A stretch of DNA of 64,000 bases. Origin: Xiphias gladius. Its lineage: Eukaryota > Chordata > Actinopteri > Istiophoriformes > Xiphiidae. The notes under the pieces were generated by a model. That model did no database searches, was not told the origin of the DNA, and saw only the letters and a list, made by a program, of their open reading frames with translations. A program made the translations under genes and the position numbers. Below, piece by piece: positions 12,328 through 23,741 of this stretch. Positions within the stretch are counted from its first letter, which is position 1; each line of letters begins with the position of its first letter. Where the stretch lies: contig NC_053419.1 in the NCBI RefSeq assembly GCF_016859285.1, positions 16,217,001-16,281,000 of the forward strand, read 5' to 3'.

Positions 12328-15300
12328 ATGGACGCGTTGATGAAGGGTTTCTCTAAAGCCAAGGATGGGGTCGTGGCAGCGGCGGAGAAAACCAAGCAGG
12401 GAGTGACTGGAGCGGCTGAGATGACGAAAGATGGGGTTATGTTCGTCGGTGGGTGCTGGGAATTCATTTCATCGATGATCATTTCATTCCAAAATGGGAC
12501 AGAAAGCCTTAAAAACTTGTTGCTATATTATTATTATTATTAGTAGTAGTATTATTATTCACAACTCTGAGCCTTGCTGGCATTTTGATCATTTCTGGGC
12601 TACTGTATTGTCCATTGTACTCACACTTTTGACTAACTGAGCTTCACCTGCGTTTCCTTTCAGGCACCAAAACGAAGGATGGAGTCACAACAGGTAACAC
12701 CACACTCAAACACAGACCCAAATGCATCTTAGAATAGATCGGCCTTGTGTGAATTCATACATTTGGCAACCAGCCCGTCTCGGCAACATCCGAGAGGGAT
12801 TTTCACACAGGTAGTTTTTACACAATCCTTGAACATGAAGTCAAAGAGAGTATAATCTCACCGGGTCCAACCATCTGGATGCCAGTAAGAGAGATGTGCT
12901 GTGACTCTGCATGTGAGCAAGTGTCTTATTTCACCGCCTAACTTAACACAAATGGCCTAACTCCCCGTGGGCCATGCAGGCCTTGCCCTTTCTCATACAT
13001 ACCAAGCAGAGAAGCCGACGGAGACCGCCTGCTTTAGGCATCCATGATAATGGCTGTATTGCGGTATCCTACACATCGCTGAAAGTACAGTCAGTGTTTG
13101 GGAGGCTGGGATTATAAGGGAAACGCATGATGGCGCGGGTCTTATTAAAGCCCCTAAATAAGGGAGGACGGATGATATCTTTTCTCTCAGTGGGACCAAG
13201 CGGCCTACATTGGACCTATGATCTGATAATCTGCTTTCAGGACATCCATGGGCAGAGATGTTGCCCTATAGCAAAGAGCAGCTGAGTCGATATTAATTAT
13301 TCTGTGTAACACTGTTGGACTCCATCATGATACAGTGTAGAGCATCGGCTACCAACATTTTTAGCTTGTTACACCTTGAAACAAATGTCTGCTTTTGACC
13401 CCATGTCATCAGTTGTATGTGACTACCAGTTGTGAGCAGTTCAACAAAAGACAGTTTGGTGTTTTGGGGTTTTTTTTTTGTTTTTCTGACGACTTTTTAG
13501 AAGTCTTGAATTTACCCAATAATTCACAAATAAAAAAGAAAATATTGGAGGAAGACAAAAAAAAAAGAAGATTATTTTTGGCCCTGATCTTCAGGTTGGG
13601 AATGACTGCTTGACCCTAAATCGAACACTGGTTGTAAATGGATCGGAAGATGCATTAGTCATATTATGAGAATGTCAGTGCTGATTGATAATTTCAGACT
13701 TAATTTAACAACATAGCAGCTGGACAGAAAGTTTAAATAAAAATTCACAGGAAACAAATGTAAAACCAGATGCACTGATATGTAGAACCACAGAGGACAC
13801 AACAATGCATGGTTCAGACAATAAAAGGCGGGGTGAAACTCAGGGAAGATTATAGGAGGCTTTTGAAAGGGAAAGAGGCTCCAGGCTGTTACTCAAGTCT
13901 TTCAGTTAACCAAAGGACATTATACTGTGGGTGATGATCCTGTTTTAAATAATTCTGTAGGGCGTTTCAGGGAGAGGCAGCGGGGTATTTGATAACTCTT
14001 ATTACACTCTATAGACCTCTGGTATATTACTGCAGGCAACAGCTTCCACCTAATTTCAGTCACTGCAGCAGAAATTGGAAGCAAACAGGCAAAAAACACA
14101 ACAAACATTTTGGAAGTTATTTAGTGAGTTTTGATGTTTCATCCAGATTTATCTCAGTGCTGCATTACTTTATATTCAAAGCGTTATCTAAGAAGTGAGA
14201 GTATTTTGAAAGAAGTAATCCAAATGAATTGATAAACACCCTCACATTTACGGGTTTTGCAGCAACAGAAACGAGCAGTTTGTCTTTTTACACATTGCAG
14301 GTATTGAGTCTCTGTAGGGATACACCCTGCTGAAATGCCCTCCCTCTCTACTCCTGCTCTCCCTTCAGTTGCAGGTAAAACTGTGTCTGGAGTGTCTCAG
14401 GTGGGCGGAGCGGTGGTTACCGGGGTCACGGCTGTGGCCCAGAAGACCGTGGAGGGTGCAGGCAATATTGCCGCTGCCACCGGATTGGTCAAGAAGGATC
14501 CGGCCAAACAAGTAAGAAAGATACCTTTGATTTAAAGTGGAACTGGAAATAAAATTAATTTTTGGTAAGACATTAAAATACATATATATATATCCTTGGT
14601 GTGTGTTTTAACTTGACAATAAATCTAGTTTTAATTAGGCAGTTTTTCTGCAGTGATAGCTACCCCCCTACAGTAGTGGTGTCCAGTGGGATTTGGTTCT
14701 GACAGTGTCTAACAGTTTGATTGGTGCAGTATCTTTGAGGGCAGGCACTGCAAATTAGTTCATAATACAGCTGGCTGGAGTTGTTAACCATTGCTAATGT
14801 AATGTAACCACTTCACACGTTACTCCAGATGTTACCCGGATCCATGGTGTGATTCAAATCGAGGGGTAATGATGCATTCACGCAATGTCAGCAGAATGGG
14901 AAGAACGGACATTATTCAAAGCGGTTAGCGCCAGTGCTAAGCTTGTATTCACACAAGATAAACACCCTAAATTAGCTAATTATGTTGTGTTGCATATTTG
15001 TAGCAGTTATTTACCGAGTGAAATCCAATACAAACAGAGAGTTTATAGCTCCTATAAAATTACTGTAGCTAAATAGAAATTAGTGTTAATATAGGATTTT
15101 ATTTTGATGTAATCGCTGGTCCATTTGCAGCCATTCTGCCAACAGTTTTTTGACATGTCTGTCGTTCTTTTCACCAAGTGGGAGATTCCGTCGGTGTCAG
15201 AAATTCCTGATATCTCCCTGTCGGAGGCCAGCATAAATACAGTTTAAATTATATGATGTGAACGCAGCATAATGTAAGAAGTGCTGAGGTTGCAGGGCTA

Positions 15301-17623
15301 CTCGTTGCTGTGAATTCTGACGGTCCCGTCATTTGCCATCGCCACATCTGAACCCATTGAACAGAGACTGCCAATGCTAGTTAGACCCCCACAGCAAAGC
15401 AACATCCAGTGGGAATCAGTTCTAACGTTATCGAGTTAGGTTAACTGACTAGTTAGCCTAGCTTCCACTTTTCAAGTGGAATACAAACTTAACAGCAGAA
15501 TGGAACCTCCCAAATGGTGAGCGCTGTCATGGGACCGACGTCTTCAGCGGCTAGGGCTACCTACGCTATATGGGCTTGTTGAAAAAACATCTTGTATCGG
15601 CATTTGCAGGCTGTACGGGGCTATGACGTGTGCCACTCAGTAGCACACCGTGAAATGGACATCGCGTGTGGGCCATCACACTAGCAATCCCGACCCTCAC
15701 ATATCGGTCAACTGTTGCCATGGGAAACGCCCACCCAGAGGCTCAATGCTTCGACGCATTTTCTACAGATATGTCCATAAAACATTTGTATCCTCTTTTG
15801 AATAATGGAAAAATATGCAGAAAAGCCCCTGTATCGTTATATTTTATATTTCCATAGTCAAAAAATGACAAGAAATGAAATTTCAGTAAAAACTCTAACG
15901 CTATATGACTACACATGATGGATGCTTACACTTCTCCACAGGCAAATCAATATAATAACACAAACTTAAACACACCTTTAGGAAATGGTGGTTTTCAGCA
16001 CAGCACATCCCTCCATTTCATGCCACCAGCCATAGCTCTTCACTGTGTCAAAATGGCCTCCTGACCTTGAGTCATTTGTCATCAGTTCTCACATTTACAG
16101 TGTGTCTTTCTGCTCTGAAATGAAAGTTGTTACATATTGTTAGTTTTTCCTGCATTGTTCATCAGTCAGTCTGGCCTTCGTTTGTCCAGAGGAGGAGGTA
16201 AAGGCAGTTCACCGTAGCAAACAATTTACTGCTGCGACATGCACAAAAATATGATAAATGATTCTCCTTCCTCCTTTTCAGTGGGTTCCTATAGTCTATG
16301 TTTTGCTGCACTTTATCTTTCTATTTTACTCTCTCCTTCTCTTTCGCTTTAGATTTTGCTGGCTGTTCATGTAGATTTTTGCAGATACAGTCGGGGTCAT
16401 CCCTTTTTGGGCTTAAGAAATGCAGTGGGAGTTACAGTCTACAATTCAAAAAAATTCAAGATTACATATTAGTTACAGGATGATTTTTAGGAAATTTGTA
16501 GACTTATTATCGTCTATTTAACGATTCATTTAATTTTACAATTAAAGAAAATTTTATCAATCAAAGAACAATTTAGTATTTCACATGTTAATCACATGTG
16601 GAGCACGTTTTCACACAGATATTCAGATATTACACGTGGGATCTAACAAATTTTTTCCACATGTAATGGATTGAATATTTCATCACTTCACATGAAAAAC
16701 CAAATGTGAAACAATATTTCACATGTATGGGTTTTTTTGGACATGAATTCTTTCACATATGCTAAGGGTAAATTTGACAATTTTTATTCCAACAAAATAA
16801 AATTGCTGAAGTTCGATCACTAATAGCAGTGTGGAGCAGTGTTTTCAGAAACACAAGTAGGGGTCTTGTGTTTGTTTCTAATGCGCACATACTTGAGGAC
16901 AAGGGTGATGCGACACACACTCTTCACACTCAGTCGTTTCTTTCTGCTTATAAACAATTGTGGTACTTTAACGTGCAAGCAGTGTGCCAAAAAATGTAGT
17001 GACGACGAAGACTGCTAGCAAATAAACACAGTTGTAAATAATGCAACAAATTGAAAATGCTCTACGAGGAAGGGAATGCAATCAAAGCTTCTTTTTTAGA
17101 CCGCGCGTTTTGGTGAAAAACACTGCATGTAAGCACAAGGTTTGTTTGTTTACAAGAAAAGTTTGTAGGGCACCTTTAATTACAACTTGCAACATGCACA
17201 AGATCCTCACTCTAAATCACTGCATTTTCACTTTCACTTAACACGAGCTCTCAGAAGCGAAGGAACTCTTCAGCATTCGAACAAGACAAAATTAGAGGAG
17301 TAACAGATGGACCTCGTGCTCTGCTTTTTTTCATCCCTGTACTTCCACTGTTATATATCTGGATTAATAAACTGTTCCAATAGGACATAATTCTGAGGGG
17401 AGGACTCAATTTGCATGTAATTACCCTCTTCTCTCATTACATCGCTGTGAGTAGCAGGAAATGATAAGCCAATCAAATATTTCCCCGGGCAACGCAAACA
17501 CTTTGTTGAATGTTTGTTGTGGCGCTCAATCCCCCGTCCCTTACTTAGCGATTGAACACAGGGCATTCCATAACAACAGTTCAGACACCAAGTAATAACA
17601 GCGCAAACACACACCCACACCCA

Positions 17624-17718
<95 letters not shown>

Positions 17719-18823
17719 CTTCAGCTCTGCTTTAACTGGTTTTGCCCTATAAAAAGATAAGATACAAAAGAAATTATAAAGTTATTTTCCTGCCAGTGGC
17801 AACAAATGACACTTGAACAAAAGCAGTTCTTTTATTGAGGCAATCAACAAATTTTTCGCCCCTACTGTTTTCATCCCGTGCAGTTGATTTCATTATCAGG
17901 AGATGGTATTTCACACGAGCATCCGATCAAATCCTTTCATCTTCCACAGCAGTTGTGTTATTAAGGCAGCTAGATAACTAGTCGTGGTACACAGCCCTGA
18001 GGGATAAAACAGTGACGGAGCTCCACCTGGAATGTGATCAGCCTCATTATGAGGAACCCTGACAAGCCAAACTGGCAGACGCGACAGACAAACAGATGGA
18101 CAAACAGACACAGAGTTGACTGACTGATGAGGAGATGGTGGACTGAATGATAGAGGAATAAACGCAAAGATTAAAAAAAAAAAAAAAAAAATCCTGGTGT
18201 TCCCATAGTGAGAGATTGACATGCACACAAAAGCACATTGTCCTCGTTTAACCATCATTCCCAGGCGGCTCAGCCATTAAACGTCATTAATATTGATTTC
18301 ATTTAAAAATTGATGCCAGGTTGAGAGAGCCCATCAAAGATTGTCTCCTGTTCTGACACACACACACACACACACACCCACCCACACGCCAGCAAACAGA
18401 GGATAGTAGGACGCTTGAGTCTTGACTAATCTCCTCATCTGGTTGTTTCACCACTTCATCAGCTGCTGATGACTCATATCAGGAGACGCAATAACCAGAG
18501 AGATAGAAGGGGAGGAAAATGGTCTCAAAAAACACATCTTATTGCTCAAATCTTTTCAGCGATACGCAATAAAAAAGGCTGCTGTAATTCACGTCCCCAG
18601 GAAGCAATTTCTGCTTCAAAATTGCTCTGGAACAATAGTCATTGTAGGTGAGGCATTACTTTGAATTTGCTTTGGAAGATTATGGTTTACACAGATATTC
18701 CGGGTTTGATGTGCCTTAAAAAAAACGACTGAACAAATCTTAAACTTTTGGCTGAAGTTTAATCTAACCACAGTATTTAGAAAAGGGGCCATTTATTGGT
18801 GTACTGTTACCCAAGTATGTGTT

Positions 18824-18860
<37 letters not shown>

Positions 18861-20873
18861 CTATCTATTTCCATGAGCACACATCTCTCTGGCTCTGCTG
18901 GGTGAACAGATGGAGGCTTGATGGGTGGTGTTAAATGCAACAGCAGGAGGAGAAGGTTCAGTATCTGGTTTAAGGTTATGTCAGCCGCCGGTGAGCGCGT
19001 CACAGACGCGCACACATGCGCACACATCAGCGCACTGTGACCGCTCCCCGTTAAGGAAGGTCAGTTCAATACCATGGTGTAATCAAGGCATCCTTTTTAG
19101 CTTTTCTCGAATGATAGGTCAATTGCTTTTTCTATAAAATGTCAAAAAAGAATGAAAAATGCCGTCGGTAATTTCCCGCAATCCAAGGTGACGTCTTCAA
19201 GGCTCTTGTTTTGTCCGACTTACAGTTCAAAATATACAGTTTACTATCATGTATGACAAAGAAAAGCATCAAAACCTCACATTTGAGAAGCTGGAACCAG
19301 CAAATACTTGGAAATCTTATCCAAAAAAAATGACTGTTCGATTATTAATTTTCTGTTGATCAGCTGAATCGACCATTTTTTATTTGTCCACAAAAAAACT
19401 GATGAAAATGGGCTTCTCAAATGGGTCAGTGATAACACAAAAAAGAAGGGAGGGGTGTGAAAGAAAAAGCGATAGGACTTAAAATGCTCACTATGTGCAC
19501 AAACACATGAACTTAATGGCCGTCTTCGTTGTGTTCTTCATTCCAGTAAGAGCCTGTATTTGTGCGCATATTAAATCCTCTCACACTCCTGCATTCGGCG
19601 GCCCCTCTCCTTTCTTCTGCTGTCTACTTCCACATTTCCACATTCATGCTTTTTGTCTTTTTCCAGAGTGACGATGCCTCAGCCGCACCGAACATGGCAG
19701 AGTCACCGGTTGAAACTGACCTTGCTGATACTACAGAGGTGAGACTCCACTAGCAGCTGGCTGATGTAAAAACTAACGCTAGCAGTATGAAGTTACATTC
19801 AAAGGTAAGGTAGTCGATATAGAGACAGCTCAGCGTGAAATATTTTTGCATCAGGCGGTGGTGCATTTATTTAAAGAAACTTAAAGCGCCGTTAGCTTCA
19901 GTGTTGTGACGTATCTCCATGTTAAAAATGCATATGTGGGCTTGGTTTAGTTGCAAGAGGGATTAACTTCTCCTCCCCTGTGTTGTTAGATTTACAGGAG
20001 AAGGAGAAGGGTTAAATGGATAAATTAGACTTTAACTACACTCTTTAAAACAAAAGTTTTGCGAGCTGAAATCCAAACACAGAGCTCCTACCCTGATATT
20101 GCTCTGTCAGCTACCCGCTAGCTAAGTGTCGAGTGTGGTTTTATGTGATAGCCGGGGTTAAGCTAGTCACCTCAAATCACATTTGACTGGATAAATTTAT
20201 GTCACTTCTCCTACTTTCAAGATATGAAAACTATTTTCACAGGAAGAGAAAGGAGGTGTATAAAAATTCTCAAAAATGTTCAGCATGTACAGTAACAATA
20301 CATAAATGAACAATTAACACAGGGACACAGGATTAAAACTGTCTTTTCAATTCAAAATCTCAGTGGGAATGAACAGGTTAAACCTTTGTTGAATTAAAGT
20401 TTTTTTTTCCTTTAGCTGACACATGTAGAAAAAGCAATTTATGAACCATTAGATGTTGAAAATATATATAACAGGAACATTAATCTTATTTAATTTTTTT
20501 TTTTTTTTTATTGTATGGGATTTGGTGGGGGTTTTAATCCTTAAAGCTTTCTAACTTGCATACATTTTTGGTTGGGTTGACCTCCAAACCTGTTTAACAA
20601 TCTTCCAAAACTGAAAAACAAATCAACATTTCTAAGGCGAAACCCTGCTTTGAGCACAACGTGGCAGCAGCCAGAGTAATAAATAACCTCCATCTTAATG
20701 CCTGTTGTAACATTACCTTAACTGGTTTATACCGTTCCTATGATTATGCTGTATGGAGATGTTTCATTCAAGGTTAAAATGATCACATCACAGGAAGTCA
20801 TTTCCATGGAGGACGGTGAATTCAACGCCCGCCTCTTGTCCCTCTTCTCTTTCAGGAGGACACCGATGACTAA
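12328..20873 (+). CDS. snca: alpha-synuclein, five coding exons, 127 aa
   Basis: Coding exons are 12328-12448, 12664-12693, 14369-14511, 19667-19738 and 20856-20873; all junctions are GT-AG and in frame. The protein starts [20 protein letters not shown] and carries the imperfect KTKEGV-type 11-residue repeats that form the lipid-binding amphipathic helix (about residues 9-85). Residues 57-91 are the hydrophobic NAC stretch, including [20 protein letters not shown], which matches human alpha rather than beta or gamma synuclein. The family is presynaptic and binds vesicle membranes. Odd points: exon 3 is 30 bp (42 bp in human as I recall), removing four residues between two repeats. The acidic tail is short (about 94-127), and no tyrosine occurs anywhere. 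The start is the only in-frame ATG giving the conserved N-terminus. Identity as synuclein is near certain; alpha versus another paralogue rests on the NAC stretch and exon phases. Confidence 0.95.
14570..16550. other. snca intron 3, proximal part
   Basis: Noncoding intron between exons 14369-14511 and 19667-19738. I see no exon-like frame with proper splice sites in it, nor a family I can name. Confidence 0.5.
16580..16760. repeat. cluster of CACATGT / ACATGTG motifs
   Basis: At least six copies of cacatg(t/a) and its reverse complement occur within 180 bp of an snca intron. They include tttcacatgttaatcacatgtgg and near-inverted partners around 16,720. It looks like a degraded repeat with inverted subunits. 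Confidence 0.5.
17605..17716. repeat. (CA)n microsatellite in snca intron 3
   Basis: About 110 bp; the left 25 bp has ccacac interruptions and the rest is pure CA. It is the longest dinucleotide tract in the window. Confidence 0.95.
18817..18859. repeat. (GT)n microsatellite in snca intron 3
   Basis: About 43 bp of GT following tgtttgtgttt. A shorter CA tract is at 18357-18377. Confidence 0.9.
19105..19390 (+). repeat. teleost dispersed repeat in snca intron 3
   Basis: Holds aaatgccgtcggtaatttcc, aaggtgacgtcttcaaggct, ttactatcatgtatgacaaag, catcaaaacctcacatttgag and a gattattaattttctgttgatc end. Related copies are at 29105-29335 and 62490-63000. Confidence 0.7.
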
Positions 20874-21620
20874 AGTGACTGAGAGCTTCACAATCGAAGA
20901 CCATTGACCGAAACATTCCATGTTGCTCTGCCATGTCCCGTCGTGCCTCGTTTTGGTCCTTTATGGAGTCTGTGCCCAACTTCTGTGTGTGTGTGTGTGT
21001 GTGTGCGTGTGTGTGTACGTGTGTGTGTACGTGTGCAGTTACGTATGTATACACAGCGGTATATGTGTAAATGTTGTAGAGAAAGAGAAAATGCTGTGAG
21101 TTTGTACATGTGTATGCGCCTTTTTGCACATCAGTCCTGAAATGGACCTCAGGTGTGTGTCATCTGTGACCAGCTGTCATTTACAGTGACTCCCTCCCAC
21201 TGAGAAGGCCACCTGGTCAGTGTGTGCGCGCGTGTGTGTCTATATGTCTGATTTCCGTCAACTGTGTGACTATGTCAATAACTAAAATATGAAAATATAC
21301 CACAATTTACCACTTCAAGCACCTAAGTGTCTCTATATAAATGAACAATTTCCAGTGATCTGGTTGAAATGGAAGCATAACGATATTCACTATTTTTGTC
21401 TGTATGCTGTCACTGTTTTTTGAGGTGGAAAACAAAGTGCTGAGCTATTCGTGCATTCATATTGTATTTTCTAATTTATCACTGCTATAACAAATGTATC
21501 TCATAATTAATGGACTTTTGAAAACCAAGAGCATCTAAACTGCTATTCAGTTTAATTGCTGTGACATGAATTTATTTGGATTTAAGTGTTGAATAAAATA
21601 TGTTAAAAAAAATGTGTGGT
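20874..21620 (+). other. snca: snca 3' UTR with poly(A) signal
   Basis: After the TAA at 20871-20873 the 3' UTR runs about 720 nt to an AATAAA at 21592-21597. That signal is followed by a GT-rich stretch (tgtgtggttgttg), the expected arrangement for cleavage and polyadenylation. The UTR contains an interrupted GT/acgt repeat at 20983-21036. Confidence 0.75.
20983..21036. repeat. snca: (GT)n tract in the snca 3' UTR
   Basis: GT dinucleotides with gcgt and acgt interruptions, about 110 nt after the snca stop codon, hence in the mature transcript as a UG-rich tract. Confidence 0.9.
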
Positions 21621-23393
21621 TGTTGAAGTTTTGCTCAGTTATCTGTATGTTAAAATGTGGGGTCAATAATGTCTTTAGACTCCATATCAAAAGAGATGTC
21701 TGTGAGGAATAATGAAGACTATATAACTGTGTAATATTAAATTTAACATATATATATATATATTATACATATAAAATATCACATATTACATATATATACA
21801 CATACAAAATATGTAATATTACATATTACATATATATACACATATACACTGCTGGAGCAGCAGGAGATGAGGCCTGAATCATCACCGAGGCTGCAACAGG
21901 AGAGAGGATTTAAAAGGAAAAAGGCTGAAGGTGTTGCTAAAAACTTCAATATTCCCCCAAAAAATCTGAATCTCATCTCCTATAGCCCAACCAGCATAAC
22001 TCACCCAATAATAGCACCCAAGCCATCTTGTATTGTTGCAGGTGTCTAAATGTCAGTCCAGGCTGCAGAGACATTTAAATCCAGGGTGCGGCTACTTTAG
22101 CACTGATTAAACCTTTGGAACGACCAAAGTACAATAAGACCTCAACAGAATTTTTTGTTATGTTAATGTATCCCAAGCAGCAAAACCACAGATCTTTCAG
22201 CACTTAAGACCAAACCAACCAAACTTTAACCAGCTCTTCCTGTTGGACTAGTCAGGCCATGCATGTAACTCCTGTGCACCAACCCTCCTTTGAAAGCCTG
22301 TTCCTGTTTGAATTCCGTGGCATGTGAATGGCAGGCAATAAGGCATGTTAGAAGATGTTCAAACTGCCATATGGTGAAGCCTCTGACCTAATTTGTAAAA
22401 TTAACCCTCACACTAATATTAACCCTCATCCAGAACATCTAAAGATTATTTTTTGTTATAACCACTTGAAACTTTTTAGTGATGCATTAAAAGATTCCGA
22501 TATTCTGTTTTTTCAATGTCAACTAATGCCATGAAAAACAAACAAACAAACAAAACAAAATTGATTAAACACATCAAGACACACTGGATGACATTTTCCT
22601 TCATTATGATGAACATGCGTAGTCTAATGTTTATTTGGAGTCGATATCACATAAATACTCACTACCATGTACAGTGTTAATATGTAGTTTTTTTTTTAAG
22701 GTTTTTGATGTTAGTTATCACACTGTTACCTCTTTACCTAGTTAAATTAATTTTGACATCGTGGATTTTTGGGATATACTACTGTTAAAAAATATTTTCT
22801 GAGGCATCTTACTTTATTTCCTTAATTTTAAGGTGGTCCAGAGACACAGTAATCACAGCGTACTACATCACCCCATGACTAAAACCTCGTCTCAATTTGC
22901 TGACGCCTGCCTGACTACACACACTTAATTGTATTCCGTTGAAGATAGGAGAATCTACAACTGTCATTCTTTGTCTAGGTTAGCTTAAACCCTTCTTTGT
23001 ATAACCATCTTTCCTCACATATTCTCGCTATTTTTTCAACATTCTTTTGTGGCTGTGGGTTAATCTTCATTTAAAGAATAAAAAGACTACAAATTGTCTT
23101 CACTTTCAGTAGAGACACCCACTGAACAATCCAAATGTTTAGTGTAACTGTCATACACACACGTAAAATGACTATTTAATGAAAATTAGGCATGTGTAGT
23201 CTGTTTGTTCCTTGTCTATACACGTCATGAGGTTTAATTATCAATTCCTCCTCTACCGTAGCATTCAACAGTGAATTTATTTTACATTTACATGGTGGTG
23301 GGAGTAACCCGAACCTTACTTTACTGAGCTTGACTGGTTTTCCAGATGCATTAAGGTTTTCCAGACATAAGACACAATTAAAAGATAAAGTTA
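21621..23393. other. intergenic region between snca and nop14
   Basis: AT-rich. Includes a tatata/ttacatat block at 21745-21850 with short inverted repeats (acatattacatatatatacacata twice). I see no coding exon, RNA gene or identifiable transposon. Confidence 0.6.
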
Positions 23394-23399
23394 TTTATT
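23394..23399 (-). terminator. nop14: nop14 poly(A) signal
   Basis: AATAAA on the minus strand (tttatt on plus), 343 nt downstream of the nop14 TGA at 23742-23744. It is the first canonical signal I saw after the stop. Confidence 0.55.
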
Positions 23400-23741
23400 T
23401 TTCCTGTGTTTTATCACATTGTAGTGATGAATTCTGGTGGAAAAAAGGGGAATGGATACCAAATATTAACAGCTTTGTTGACTGACACTTCCAACAACAG
23501 TATCCAGTCACGTCAAACGCCTACATCAGGATATCTGACAACTTGGTGTGCAATCCTGACAGCTATTTCTCAAACAGTATAAAACGTGAGTAGCAACAAG
23601 CTGAATTTGTCCTCGTGACAAAAGAGAATCTATACAGTTCCCAATACCTCAAACCTTCCATCTTGTACAGGTTGTTATACAAAGATGAACAGGAGAAGTC
23701 CATATGAAAAGCAACAGACAATGGAGGCTGAAATTCTGCAT

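Noticed and set aside
17351..17752. Open frames of alternating Cys-Val or His-Thr
   Set aside because: Direct translation of the CA/GT microsatellite; the same applies at 4343-4600, 11444-11728, 29821-30189 and 51649-52037.
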